Shown in pieces: positions 1 to 7,941 of a DNA stretch of 64,000 bases. A model generated the notes under the pieces. It was given only the letters and a program-made list of their open reading frames with translations, did no database searches and was not told the DNA's origin. Position 1 is the first letter of the stretch, and each line of letters starts with the position of its first letter. Source of the stretch: Georgenia subflava (GTDB taxonomy: Bacteria > Actinomycetota > Actinomycetes > Actinomycetales > Actinomycetaceae); the NCBI RefSeq assembly GCF_009193155.1, contig NZ_VUKD01000004.1:124001-188000 (forward strand), in the 5' to 3' direction. The translations under genes and the position numbers were made by a program.

Positions 1-2
1 GC

Positions 3-503
3 GACGAGGGCTACGGCGCGCTGCGGCTCGACGACGCGGCTGTCGACTGGCGGCTCAAGCACGGGCTCCCGGCCCATCCCACGCTCGCCGTCGTCTCCTC
101 CCGGCTGAACCTCGACGCCGACATGGCCGCACTCGCCGGCGCCCCGACCCGCCCGCTGGTGCTGACCCACGACGCCTCGCCCGCCGAGCGGCGTCTCGCG
201 CTCGCCGAGGTGTGCGACGTCGTCCCCTGCGGGGAGCGGTCCGTCCAGCCGGCGCTGGTCCGCGCCGCACTCGAGCGCCGCGAGCTCAACCAGGTGCTGT
301 GCGAGGGCGGTCCCCACCTGCTCGGCACGCTCGTCGCCGCCGACGCCGTCGACGAGCTGTGCCTGACGATCAGCCCCGTCCTCGAGGGTGGGGACGCGGG
401 CCGAATCAGCGTTGGCGGTGCCCAGGCCACCAGGCCCATGCGGCTGGCGCACGTGCTGACCGCCGGCGACATGCTGATGCTCCGCTACCTCCGCGAGAGG
501 TGA
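3..503 (+). CDS. Pyrimidine reductase family protein (RibD C-terminal type), 5' end outside window
   Basis: The reading frame is open from the first bases of the window and ends at a TGA at 501, so the start lies upstream. The visible 166 residues end with the block CEGGPHLLGTLVAADAVDEL followed by SPVLEGG, which is the C-terminal hallmark of the RibD_C/dihydrofolate-reductase fold. Family members reduce a riboflavin precursor or related pyrimidine with NADPH in the cytosol. In actinobacteria a stand-alone RibD_C protein is often not the main riboflavin enzyme, so the exact substrate is unknown. The family call is firm; the substrate is inference. Confidence 0.85.
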   Translation, partial: DEGYGALRLDDAAVDWRLKHGLPAHPTLAVVSSRLNLDADMAALAGAPTRPLVLTHDASPAERRLALAEVCDVVPCGERSVQPALVRAALERRELNQVLCEGGPHLLGTLVAADAVDELCLTISPVLEGGDAGRISVGGAQATRPMRLAHVLTAGDMLMLRYLRER

Positions 504-618
504 CCTCGCGCACCACCGACCCGTCGACCGGCGCGGGCGGCCGCGCATCGCCCGGACGGTGCGGCAGGTGCCGCTCGGCGGCACGGCGCCAGACGCCGGA
601 GGCCGGCCCCGGCGGGCG

Positions 619-1347
619 TCAGCGCGCGGCCCGGGTGGCCGTCTCGTCCGCGGTGACGGGCAGCGCGGCGTAGGCCGCGAGACGACGGGCGAGCTCGGCC
701 GGGCGGGAGAGGTAGGCGCTGTGGCTGCCGGGCATCACGTCGGCGTCGATGCCGAGCCGCTCGCGGGCGAGCGCAGCCAGGAACTCCGGCGGGAAGAACC
801 GGTCGTCGCCAAGGACGAGGAACGACGTCGGCACGTCCGGCCACACGCGCAGCGGCCACGCCTCGTGCATCGCGCGATCCGTCTGCTCGCGGCCGTGGCG
901 CAGCGCCTCGGTCGCCAGCACGGGGTCGACGTCGTGCATGAACGCCGCGATCGTGCCGGCGTCGTCGCTCATGTCCACGACGACGCCCTCGCGCTGCGCA
1001 CGCTCGGCGGCCGCGACGTGGTAGCCGCTGCTCGCCCACCACCCGGTGGCAGTCTCCCCGGCGGCGGGAATCATGGCCGCGACGAGCACCAGACGGCGCA
1101 GCGGCACCCGGGCGGCGGCCAGCGGGGCGGTGAAGCCGCCGAGGGAGTGGGCGACCAGGACGACGTCGGACCGGTCCCCGACCGCGTCGACGACCGTGTC
1201 CGCGTAGTCCGCCAGGCCCTTACTGTCGTCGTCGGTCGGCAGGTCGACGGCGACCGCCTCGTGGCCGAGCCGGGCGAGCTCGGCGACGACGAGCTGCCAC
1301 TCCCACGAGCTGCCGCCACCCCCGTGGACGATGACGAACGGTGCCAT
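619..1347 (-). CDS. Alpha/beta hydrolase
   Basis: A 242-residue alpha/beta hydrolase. The oxyanion-loop motif HGGGGSSWEW lies near residue 8, the nucleophile elbow AHSLGGF has Ser at about residue 68, the acid is probably the Asp in VLGDDRFF, and the base is the His in PGSHSAY. The ATG at 1347 follows AGGAGA and overlaps the TGA of the upstream VOC gene by one base (TGATG), so the two are translationally coupled. Homologues are esterases of the salicylate-esterase/MenH-like group; the substrate is unknown. Confidence 0.88.
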   Translation of the reverse strand: MAPFVIVHGGGGSSWEWQLVVAELARLGHEAVAVDLPTDDDSKGLADYADTVVDAVGDRSDVVLVAHSLGGFTAPLAAARVPLRRLVLVAAMIPAAGETATGWWASSGYHVAAAERAQREGVVVDMSDDAGTIAAFMHDVDPVLATEALRHGREQTDRAMHEAWPLRVWPDVPTSFLVLGDDRFFPPEFLAALARERLGIDADVMPGSHSAYLSRPAELARRLAAYAALPVTADETATRAAR

Positions 1348-1730
1348 CAGCTCTCCTGGAGGACCGAGAGCACGTTCCCGGCCGGGTCCGTGAACCAGGC
1401 GATCGGCGGCCCGCCGCGTCGGAAGACGCCCTGCTCGTCGGTCTCCATCTCGGTGCCCTCGTAGTGCTCGAACGTCACTCCGCGGGAGCGCAGCTCGGCG
1501 ACGGCGGCCTCGACGTCCCCTACGGGGAAGTTGAGGATCGTGAAGGAGGCGGGGGTGTGCGCGTCGCCCTTGGCGTACACGAGGACGTCGGCCCCGCCGG
1601 GCAGGTGCAGGGTGAGGATGCCGTCCATCGCTCCGTCCGTCACCTCGAGGCCGAGGACCTTGCTGTAGAACTCGCGGGCGCTCGCGGCGTCGTCGACCGA
1701 GAAGCCGCTGTAGGCGGTGCTGGTGAACAT
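1347..1730 (-). CDS. VOC family (glyoxalase/bleomycin-resistance fold) protein
   Basis: A single VOC domain of 127 residues beginning [14 protein letters not shown], with the typical elements [13 protein letters not shown], an alpha-beta core, and a final [20 protein letters not shown] sits five bases before the ATG at 1730 and decides this start over an in-frame ATG 48 bases upstream. VOC proteins act as dimers in metal-dependent lyases, dioxygenases or antibiotic-binding proteins; nothing here points to a specific substrate. It is co-transcribed with the hydrolase that overlaps its stop codon. Confidence 0.88.
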   Translation of the reverse strand: MFTSTAYSGFSVDDAASAREFYSKVLGLEVTDGAMDGILTLHLPGGADVLVYAKGDAHTPASFTILNFPVGDVEAAVAELRSRGVTFEHYEGTEMETDEQGVFRRGGPPIAWFTDPAGNVLSVLQES

Positions 1731-1805
1731 GGTGCTCCTTGTGGGGTTGGTGGTGCGGTGCATGTGGCCGTTGTCCATCGAGGTGCTCCGTGCCGGGCGG
1801 CCCCG

Positions 1806-2792
1806 TCAGCCGAGGTTGAGCGAGGCGAGCCACGGCTCGATCAGCCCGGCGTCGCCGTCCACCTCGGTGCCCTCGGCGCCGACGTCGAGGCGCCGGTACG
1901 TCACCAGCAGCAGGGCGGTGAGGGGTCCGCGGAGCTCGGCGACGGCGGTGCCGCCGACGTCGGCGCCGCCGACGTCGGCGCCGGAGACAGCGGTGCCGCC
2001 GACGTTCGTCTCGGCGAGGTCCGTCTCGCCGAGGTGCGTACCGCTGACGTCCTTGCCGTCGAGGTGCGTACCGCCGACGTCCTTGCCGTAAAGGTGCGTA
2101 CCGCCGACGTCCCTGCCGTCGAGGTGCGTACCGCCGACGTCCTTGCCGCCGAGGCCTGCAGCATCTCGTCGCCGCCGCAGCTCACCCGGGGCGTGCTCGC
2201 GGCGCCAGCTGAAGCTGCCGCCGTCGGGGGTGACCACCCAGACCGGGTCGGTGTCGGTGGCCCGCAGGACGATGCGGCGTGCGGGCCCGGCGGGGAGCGG
2301 GGGACCGGCGAAGAGCTCGAGGAGCTCGTCGAGCGCGTCGGCGGCGTGGTCCGGGCTGACCCCTACCGCCACCCCGAGGCTGAGGGCGGCGTCGGCCCGG
2401 TGGATCAGCAGGTCGTTGGCGGCTCGCCGGGCCCACTCTCCGGTGCTCGCATCGATGCCCCAGACCCGCGCGCAGCGGCCCCGCCCGGCGATCCGCAGGG
2501 CCGCGGCGAGCGTCGCCGCCTCGAGCGTCAGGGCCTCCACCGCGTCAGCCGTCGTGGGGATGGGGGTGGGCAGCTCCGCCGTCGAGGTGCTGGGCGCCCG
2601 GCCGCGGCGCGAGCGGCGCACGGCGTCGGCCATCTCACGCAGGTTTCCCGTGACGTGGTCGAGGAGGTCCGCCAGCGTCCACCGCGGGCAGGTGGGCACG
2701 GCGGTGGTGAGGTCGGCACCGCGCAGGAGGTCGCCCAGGAGCTCGGCCTGGGTCACGACCTCGTCGCAGTAGCGCTCGTGGTCGAGAAGCAT
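1806..2792 (-). CDS. Maleylpyruvate isomerase family mycothiol-dependent enzyme with pentapeptide-repeat insertion
   Basis: A 328-residue protein. The N-terminal four-helix DinB-like domain (CPRWTLADLLDHVTGNLREM, later ANDLLIHRADAAL) is the mycothiol-dependent maleylpyruvate isomerase (MDMPI) fold, and the C-terminal domain resumes at AELRGPLTALLLVTYRRL. Between them, roughly residues 213-283, lies a run of five-residue units such as GTHLD GKDVG, which fit the pentapeptide-repeat pattern and are not part of the family. At DNA level this includes four 30-bp copies at 2031-2150. AGGGAGGAACC precedes the ATG at 2792. Mycothiol dependence is known for the family; the substrate is unknown. Confidence 0.85.
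   Translation of the reverse strand: MLLDHERYCDEVVTQAELLGDLLRGADLTTAVPTCPRWTLADLLDHVTGNLREMADAVRRSRRGRAPSTSTAELPTPIPTTADAVEALTLEAATLAAALRIAGRGRCARVWGIDASTGEWARRAANDLLIHRADAALSLGVAVGVSPDHAADALDELLELFAGPPLPAGPARRIVLRATDTDPVWVVTPDGGSFSWRREHAPGELRRRRDAAGLGGKDVGGTHLDGRDVGGTHLYGKDVGGTHLDGKDVSGTHLGETDLAETNVGGTAVSGADVGGADVGGTAVAELRGPLTALLLVTYRRLDVGAEGTEVDGDAGLIEPWLASLNLG
2031..2150. repeat. Four in-frame 30-bp tandem repeats
   Basis: Units begin at 2031, 2061, 2091 and 2121, each opening with GAGGTGCGTACC or AAGGTGCGTACC and differing at only one to three positions. The period of 30 keeps the reading frame of the mycothiol-dependent enzyme gene and encodes a decapeptide with the core GGTHLDGKDV. Degenerate units extend the array towards 1930. 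Confidence 0.95.
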
Positions 2793-2808
2793 GGTTCCTC
2801 CCTCTGGC

Positions 2809-3633
2809 TCAGCGTCCCGGTGGCGCGGCCACTCGGGCGAGGAGGTCGAGGACCTGAGGCGCGACGGCGTCGGGCCGCAGGTCGTGGTCGGCGCCGTCCA
2901 CGGCGCGAAGCTCGGCGCCGGTGAAGGCCGCCGCGGCCGCCCGGGCCGAGTCGACGAGGCCGGGCCAGGTGTCGCGACCGTGCAGCGCGAGCGTGGGCAC
3001 GGTGACCTGGGCGCCGATCGGGCGGGGATCGTCGTGCAGACCGGTGACCGCGGCGTCGTAGACGAGGCTGTTGGCCATGGCCTCCATCGCCGGGAAGAAC
3101 GGCGCCCCGCGCACGTGGGCCACCGTCGCGTCGTCGAGCCCGACGCCGGCGCTCATGAAGTGCGCCACGGCGTCGCCGCGCCGCCCCTGCGCGACCAGCG
3201 CCGCGAGCTGCTCCGCCAGCTCCGTCGTCGGTGCGACGGGCTCGACGGCGAAGGGTGGCTCGAACATCACCAGCGCCTGCACGCCGGGGTTGCGGACGGC
3301 GCCGAGCGCTGCGACGTGCGCGCCGGAGGAGTAGCCGAGCAGCGCGGCCGTCCCGCCGACGGCGTCGACGAGCGCGTCGAGGTCCTCGAGCTCGCGCTCG
3401 ACGGCGCCAGCCACCGGGGTGACGTCGCCGGTGGCCGCGGCGTCGGTGCTCTCTCCGCGTCCCCGCCGGTCGTAGGTGATCGCCGTGGCGCCGGCGGCGA
3501 GGGCCTGGGCCAGCGGGCGGAGGGCGGCTCGGTCGGCGTTCGCCGCGGCGACGAGCAGGACGGCCGGACCTTCGCCGTAGGACTCGTAGGCGATCGAGGT
3601 GCCGTCGGCAGAGGTGACGTGCTGGACACTCAT
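2809..3633 (-). CDS. Alpha/beta hydrolase
   Basis: A 274-residue hydrolase with the nucleophile elbow LGYSSGAH (Ser at about residue 102), a GRGES turn after strand 4, a likely acid in LHGRDTWPG and the base His in GADHDLRPD. The start ATG overlaps the stop of the upstream exporter gene (ATGA at 3630-3633) and AGGGAGGGAACC lies before it inside that gene, so the pair is translationally coupled. Its partner is a DHA2-family exporter controlled by a divergent HxlR regulator, which suggests detoxification of a small xenobiotic ester or lactone; that role is inference. Confidence 0.87.
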   Translation of the reverse strand: MSVQHVTSADGTSIAYESYGEGPAVLLVAAANADRAALRPLAQALAAGATAITYDRRGRGESTDAAATGDVTPVAGAVERELEDLDALVDAVGGTAALLGYSSGAHVAALGAVRNPGVQALVMFEPPFAVEPVAPTTELAEQLAALVAQGRRGDAVAHFMSAGVGLDDATVAHVRGAPFFPAMEAMANSLVYDAAVTGLHDDPRPIGAQVTVPTLALHGRDTWPGLVDSARAAAAAFTGAELRAVDGADHDLRPDAVAPQVLDLLARVAAPPGR

Positions 3634-5453
3634 GGGTGGTTCCCTCCCTGTGTGGGGATGTCATCAACGGTCCCAGGCCCGTGCGCCGCTGTCATGGAGA
3701 ATTCGGCCTCTCGTGACGTGCCGGGGACACCGGAGGCGGATGTCCCGCCAGCTGGCGGGCGACTCGCTGCAGGCGCCGGGCCGGTGGTCGAGCCGTGCGG
3801 CGCGGCCGCCGGCCCGGTGGTCGAACCATGCGGCGCAGGCGCCGGCCCCGTGGTCGAGCCATGCGGCGCGGGCGTCGGCCCGGTGGCGGAGCCGATCGGC
3901 CCCGCTGGCTCGGCAGCAGGACCGATGCCGGGCGCCTCCACCCGGCTCGGCGGCACGTGCCGGAGCATCGTCAGGGCGAGGACGGCGATGGTCACCATGG
4001 CCAGCGCCACCCCGGCGAGGGCGACGTCCATCCCCGCCAGGAACGCCTGGCGGGCGGAGTCGAGCAGCGCGGCACCCTCCGCGCCCAGGGCGCCGGCGAC
4101 CGCGTCCGCACCGGCGAGCCCCTCGCGGACCGCGGCGGCCTGCTCCCCGGTCAGCCCCTCCGGGAGCGGCCCGAGCGCGGCCCGGTAGGCGGCCGCCGCG
4201 ACCGACCCGAGGACCGCGATCCCGAGCGCGTAGCCGAGCTCACCGGCGGCCTCCGACGTCGCGGCCGCGGAGCCGGCCTTCTCGGGCGGTGCGGAACCCA
4301 CCACGAGGTCGGTGCCGAGGGTGACCATCGGCCCGCAGCCCAGCTGGAACAGGACGTAGGCGAGCACCAGCGGCACCAGCTCGTCGGTGCCCGTCAGCAC
4401 GAGCAGGCTGACGCCGGACAGCGAGACGACCATGCCGACGGCGATCAGCACCGCCGGCCGGATCCGCCGGGCCAGCGCCGGGGCGAGGAGGAACCCGGCG
4501 ACGGCGGCAGCGACGCCCGGCAGCATGGCCAGACCGGAGTGCAGCGCCGTGAGGCCCGAGACGAGCTGCAGGTGCTGGGTGACGAAGTACATCGTGGCGC
4601 CGGTCGCGGCGACGAGGAACATCCCGGCCACCGCCGTCGAGAACGCCCGGGTGTGGAACAGGCCGAGATCCAGCACCGGGTCGGCGATGCGGCGCTGCCG
4701 GGAGACGAAGCCCAGGCCGGAGGCGAGCCCGACCACGAGCGCCAGCCCCGGCACGGTCGACCAGCCGCCGGTGGCGAGCTCCTTGATGCCGTACACGGCA
4801 GGCAGGATCGCCGCGAGCGAGAGGGCGACGCTGGCCGGGTCGATCCGGCCGGCGCGGGTGTCGCGGTACTCGGGCAGCAGGACGGGGCCGAGGACGAGCA
4901 GGAGGAGCATCGCCGGCACGCCGAGCAGGAAGGCGGCGCCCCACCAGAAGTGCTCGAGCATCACCCCGCCGACCACTGGGCCGACGGCGGCGCCGCCCAT
5001 GAAGCAGACCATCCAGACGCCGATGGCCTGGGCCCGTTGCGCGGGGTCGCGGAACAGGTTGGAGATCAGCGCGAGCGTGGACGGTGCCAGGGTCGCCCCG
5101 GCGACGCCCAGCAGGGCGCGGGCGACGATGAGCATCGCCGGGCTGACCGAGAAGGCCGCGAGCACGGAGGCGACGGCGAAGCCTGCCGCGCCGATCAGCA
5201 GGAGGCGGCGCCGGCCGATGCGGTCGCCGAGCGTGCCCATGGTGAGCATGAAGCCGGCGAGCAGGAAGCCGTAGATGTCGAGGATCCACAGCTGCTCGGT
5301 GCTGGAGGCGCCGAGGTCCGCCGAGAGGTGCGGCACCGCCAGCAGCAGGACGAAGACGTCGATCGAGACGAGCAGCGCCGGCAGGGCGAGGACGCCGAGA
5401 GCGGCCCACTCACGTCGGCCGGCGGTCGAGGGGGAGTCGGCGGGAAGGCTCAC
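3630..5453 (-). CDS. DHA2-family (14-TM) MFS drug exporter with repeat tail
   Basis: A 607-residue major facilitator with the motif A loop GTLGDRIGRRR and motif C GPVVGGVMLEHF typical of 14-helix drug:proton antiporters of the QacA/EmrB group. The start is the GTG at 5453, preceded by GAAGGAGCTCTTC; an upstream in-frame ATG lacks a site. The last 90 residues form a soluble tail with an 11-residue tandem repeat of the type APHGSTTGPAP, about four copies, rich in Pro, Gly and Thr. It lies in the inner membrane and heads a two-gene operon with the hydrolase that follows. It is divergent from an HxlR-family gene, the probable regulator. Confidence 0.88.
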   Translation of the reverse strand: MSLPADSPSTAGRREWAALGVLALPALLVSIDVFVLLLAVPHLSADLGASSTEQLWILDIYGFLLAGFMLTMGTLGDRIGRRRLLLIGAAGFAVASVLAAFSVSPAMLIVARALLGVAGATLAPSTLALISNLFRDPAQRAQAIGVWMVCFMGGAAVGPVVGGVMLEHFWWGAAFLLGVPAMLLLLVLGPVLLPEYRDTRAGRIDPASVALSLAAILPAVYGIKELATGGWSTVPGLALVVGLASGLGFVSRQRRIADPVLDLGLFHTRAFSTAVAGMFLVAATGATMYFVTQHLQLVSGLTALHSGLAMLPGVAAAVAGFLLAPALARRIRPAVLIAVGMVVSLSGVSLLVLTGTDELVPLVLAYVLFQLGCGPMVTLGTDLVVGSAPPEKAGSAAATSEAAGELGYALGIAVLGSVAAAAYRAALGPLPEGLTGEQAAAVREGLAGADAVAGALGAEGAALLDSARQAFLAGMDVALAGVALAMVTIAVLALTMLRHVPPSRVEAPGIGPAAEPAGPIGSATGPTPAPHGSTTGPAPAPHGSTTGPAAAPHGSTTGPAPAASRPPAGGTSASGVPGTSREAEFSMTAAHGPGTVDDIPTQGGNHP

Positions 5454-5574
5454 GAAGAGCTCCTTCGGGCTTCGTGGCGGCCCGGCTAGGGCCGGGCGTC
5501 GGTGCCATGCGTCGGTGCCGTGCATCGGTCGGTGGGGCGCCCTGCGGCGTCCGGTCAGGTGGTGCGGGAACGAC

Positions 5575-5632
5575 GCTACGCGCGCATGGTCCTAAAAGAC
5601 AACTACTTATCTCTGAAAAAGAACTTCGCATG
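5575..5632. promoter_or_regulatory. AT-rich divergent promoter region between exporter and HxlR regulator
   Basis: Bases 5590-5625 (CCTAAAAGACAACTACTTAT and on) are strikingly AT-rich for this genome and sit between the two divergent genes, where overlapping promoters and the HxlR operator are expected. TACTTA and TTATCT on the plus strand and TAAGTA on the minus strand are possible -10 elements. I could not define a clean inverted repeat. Confidence 0.45.
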
Positions 5633-5647
5633 GATATCATGGGCACC

Positions 5648-6400
5648 ATGACGGTCAGGCGGCGGTACGAGGACTCCTGCGGGATGGCGCAGGGGCTCAA
5701 CCTCGTGGGGGACCGGTGGGCGCTGCTCGTCGTGCGCGAGCTGGTGCTCGGCCCCCGCCGGTTCACCGACCTGCGCGCCGACCTGCCCGGGATCAGCCCG
5801 AACGTCCTGAGCCAGCGGCTCGAGGAGCTCGAGGCCGCGGCGGTGCTGCGCCGGCGCCGGCTGCCGCCGCCCGCACCGGCCCAGGTCTACGAGCTCACGG
5901 AGTGGGGCGCGGAGCTGGAGACGGTGATCGTCCAGCTCGGTCGCTGGGGTGCGAGGTCGCCGTCCTTCGACCGGGAGTCCGGGCTCAGTGCCAGCTCGGC
6001 CGTGCTGTCGATGCGGACGATGTTCCGCGCCGAGGCCGCCGGCGGCCTCAGCCTGCGACTGGCGCTGCGCCTGGGTGAGCGGACGTTCCGGGCGACGGTG
6101 GCGAACGGCCGGCTCGACGTCGTCCCGGCCGACGATCTCGGTCCCGCCGGAGCGCGGCCGCGCTCGGGAGACGCTGACCTCCTCGGGCCCGGGCCCGGCG
6201 ACCTCCTCGAGCTCGGGCCCGGCGGGGTCGACGCGGTCGTGACGGCGGCGCCGGGTGACCTGGCCGGGCTGCTCTACGACGGTCTCGACCTGGAGGTGGC
6301 GCTCAGGTCGGGCGCCGTGTCGGTCGAGGGAGACGTCGCCGCGCTGCGGTCCTACCTCGGGTGCTTCTGGCTGCCCGAGCCCGCCCCTGCGCCCGGGTAG
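5648..6400 (+). CDS. HxlR-family transcriptional regulator with C-terminal ligand-like domain
   Basis: The 250-residue product opens with RRRYEDSCGMAQGLNLVGDRWALLVVRELVLGPRRF, the HxlR winged-helix domain with its conserved early Cys (about residue 9), followed by FTDLRADLPGISPNVLSQRL, the recognition helix. Residues 120-250 form a second domain resembling a sterol-carrier (SCP2) fold, as seen in two-domain actinobacterial HxlR proteins. I chose the ATG at 5648 because the family begins there; an in-frame ATG at 5630 is possible and neither has a good ribosome site. It is divergent from the DHA2 exporter and probably represses it. Its end meets the convergent MarR gene one base away. Confidence 0.85.
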   Translation: MTVRRRYEDSCGMAQGLNLVGDRWALLVVRELVLGPRRFTDLRADLPGISPNVLSQRLEELEAAAVLRRRRLPPPAPAQVYELTEWGAELETVIVQLGRWGARSPSFDRESGLSASSAVLSMRTMFRAEAAGGLSLRLALRLGERTFRATVANGRLDVVPADDLGPAGARPRSGDADLLGPGPGDLLELGPGGVDAVVTAAPGDLAGLLYDGLDLEVALRSGAVSVEGDVAALRSYLGCFWLPEPAPAPG

Positions 6401-6401
6401 G

Positions 6402-6899
6402 TCAGGGCCGGACCGCGCCGCCGCAGCCGCGCAGCCGGTTCTCGGGGTCGAGGCGGGCGTTGACGGTGTCGAAGATCTTCTTGAGCTGCTTGACCTGTGC
6501 CGCGGAGAGCTCGTCGAAGATCAGGGTCCGGACGTTGTCGACGTGGCCGGGCGCCGTCGCCACGACCTTCTCCCAGCCGGTCTCCGTCAGGACCGCCATG
6601 GTGCTGCGGCCGTCGCCCGGGACCGGCTGCCGCTCGACCCAGCCCTGGCCCTCGAGTCTGTCGACCAGGTGGGAGAGGCGGGACATGCTCATGTTCGCCA
6701 TGGCGGCCAGCCGGCTCATCCGGATCGCGCGCTCGGGCGCCTCGGACAGCGACGACAGGACCGTGTAGCCGGCGTGCGTCAGCGCCGCGTCGCGCTGGAG
6801 CTGGGCGTCGAGCGCCCCGGGAAGCAGCATCAGGCCGGCCATGAGTGAGCGCCAGGCGTCCTCCTGCTCGGATGTGAGCCACACAGTCGTCTCGTCCAT
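6402..6899 (-). CDS. MarR-family transcriptional regulator
   Basis: A 165-residue MarR winged-helix protein: dimer helix at the start (MDETTVWLTSEQEDAWR), the HTH around LAAMANMSMSRLSHLVDRLE, and the wing GWVERQPVPGDGRSTMAVLTETG. The ATG at 6899 is preceded at 6 nt by TATCAT, a -10 element, so the mRNA is probably leaderless. A near-perfect palindrome at 6927-6939 overlaps its -35 element, and a second at 6955-6970 overlaps the -35 of the divergent oxidoreductase gene, so it very likely represses both itself and that gene. The inducer is unknown. Confidence 0.9.
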   Translation of the reverse strand: MDETTVWLTSEQEDAWRSLMAGLMLLPGALDAQLQRDAALTHAGYTVLSSLSEAPERAIRMSRLAAMANMSMSRLSHLVDRLEGQGWVERQPVPGDGRSTMAVLTETGWEKVVATAPGHVDNVRTLIFDELSAAQVKQLKKIFDTVNARLDPENRLRGCGGAVRP

Positions 6900-6905
6900 G
6901 GCTCC

Positions 6906-6935
6906 ATGATAGCCGTGAAGCATTTGACACTTCAA
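6906..6935 (-). promoter_or_regulatory. Promoter of the MarR gene, leaderless
   Basis: On the minus strand TTGAAG (6930-6935), an 18-nt spacer and TATCAT (6906-6911) are followed after 6 nt by the start ATG. Confidence 0.65.
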
Positions 6936-6939
6936 GTGT
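6924..6939. promoter_or_regulatory. Putative MarR operator 1
   Basis: ACACTTCAAGTGT at 6927-6939 is a perfect 13-bp palindrome and lies within TTGACACTTCAA, a sequence nearly repeated in operator 2. It overlaps the -35 of the MarR gene. Confidence 0.7.
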
Positions 6940-6954
6940 GGTGACGCACCGAAC

Positions 6955-6970
6955 AGTTGACACCTCAACT
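6955..6970. promoter_or_regulatory. Putative MarR operator 2
   Basis: AGTTGACACCTCAACT is a perfect inverted repeat with 6-bp arms and a 4-bp centre. It shares TTGACAC(C/T)TCAA with operator 1 and covers the -35 hexamer of the oxidoreductase promoter. A weaker third copy, TTGTCGCTTCAAG, lies at 6991-7003. Confidence 0.75.
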
Positions 6971-6985
6971 ATCGGTGAGTAACTT
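6957..6985 (+). promoter_or_regulatory. Promoter of the F420-type oxidoreductase gene
   Basis: TTGACA at 6957-6962, a spacer of exactly 17 nt and TAACTT at 6980-6985 form one of the clearest sigma-70 type promoters in the window, directly overlapped by operator 2. Confidence 0.8.
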
Positions 6986-7062
6986 AGATGTTGTCGCTTC
7001 AAGCAATGTGTTCCATGCCGGTCCAGCCGGCACGAGTGCACACCAGTCACCGAGAGGAACCC

Positions 7063-7824
7063 ATGGGCCTGTTCAGCCGCCTCCGCCGCAAGGCGACCCC
7101 CGCACCTGAGGCCGTCACGTCGACGGCCGGCCAGACCGCGAAGACCGGTCCGGCGACAGCAAGCAACCCCCAGACCACGAGGAGCAACGACATGACCGAC
7201 ATCACCATCATCGGCGCGGGCAACATGACCCGCGGCATCGCCACCCGCGCGCTGGCCGGCGGCCACGCCGTCCAGATCCTCGCCCGGGACACCGCAGCGG
7301 CGGGCACGCTCGCCGGCGAGCTGCCCGGCACGGTGACCACCGGCCCGATCGGCGACGCCATCACCGGCGAGATCGTCGTTCTCGCCCTGCCCTACGACGC
7401 CGCCCTCGCCATCGCCGAGCAGCTGCGCGAGGTCCTCGCCGGCAAGATCGTCGTCGACATCACCAACCCGGTCGACTTCGCCACCTTCGACTCGCTCGTC
7501 ACCCCGGACGACTCCTCCAGCGCGGAGGAGCTCGCGAAGGTCGTCCCGGCGTCGAAGGTCGTCAAGGCCTTCAACACCACGTTCGCCGGCCCGCTCGTCG
7601 CCGGTGAGAGCGACGGGCACAAGCTCGACGTCTTCGTCGCCGCGGACGACGCCGAGGCCAAGGCCGCTGTCGTCTCCTTCGTGGACTCCTCCGGCATGCG
7701 GGCGATCGACGCCGGTGCGCTCAAGCGCGCCCAGCAGCTCGAGGGCATGGGCTTCCTGCACATGACCCTTCAGGGCGCGCTCGGCAACACCTGGAGCACG
7801 GGCGTCAAGATCGTCGCCGCCTGA
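7063..7824 (+). CDS. NAD(P)-binding oxidoreductase, F420:NADP oxidoreductase (Fno) type
   Basis: A 253-residue Rossmann protein. The nucleotide-binding loop ITIIGAGNMTRGIATRAL begins at about residue 44, followed by VVLALPYDAAL, IVDITNPV-like VVDITNPVDF and KAFNTTFAGPL, the signature set of F420H2:NADP oxidoreductase-like proteins. Two starts have ribosome sites: ATG 7063 (GAGAGGAACC) and ATG 7192 (GAGGAGCAACGAC), the second lying exactly at the domain start. The first adds 43 residues of basic, low-complexity sequence opening MGLFSRLRRK. Controlled by the divergent MarR protein. Electron donor and substrate cannot be read from the sequence. Confidence 0.87.
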   Translation: MGLFSRLRRKATPAPEAVTSTAGQTAKTGPATASNPQTTRSNDMTDITIIGAGNMTRGIATRALAGGHAVQILARDTAAAGTLAGELPGTVTTGPIGDAITGEIVVLALPYDAALAIAEQLREVLAGKIVVDITNPVDFATFDSLVTPDDSSSAEELAKVVPASKVVKAFNTTFAGPLVAGESDGHKLDVFVAADDAEAKAAVVSFVDSSGMRAIDAGALKRAQQLEGMGFLHMTLQGALGNTWSTGVKIVAA

Positions 7825-7941
7825 CCCTTGCCCGGCCCCGCCGCGCTCACCCGCGCGGCAGACCCGGCACCCCGGTGGGCCCTCCGCCGCGGCCCCGTCG
7901 TCGCCCCCCTGACGGCCGGGCCGTGACCCCACCGCCTGACC

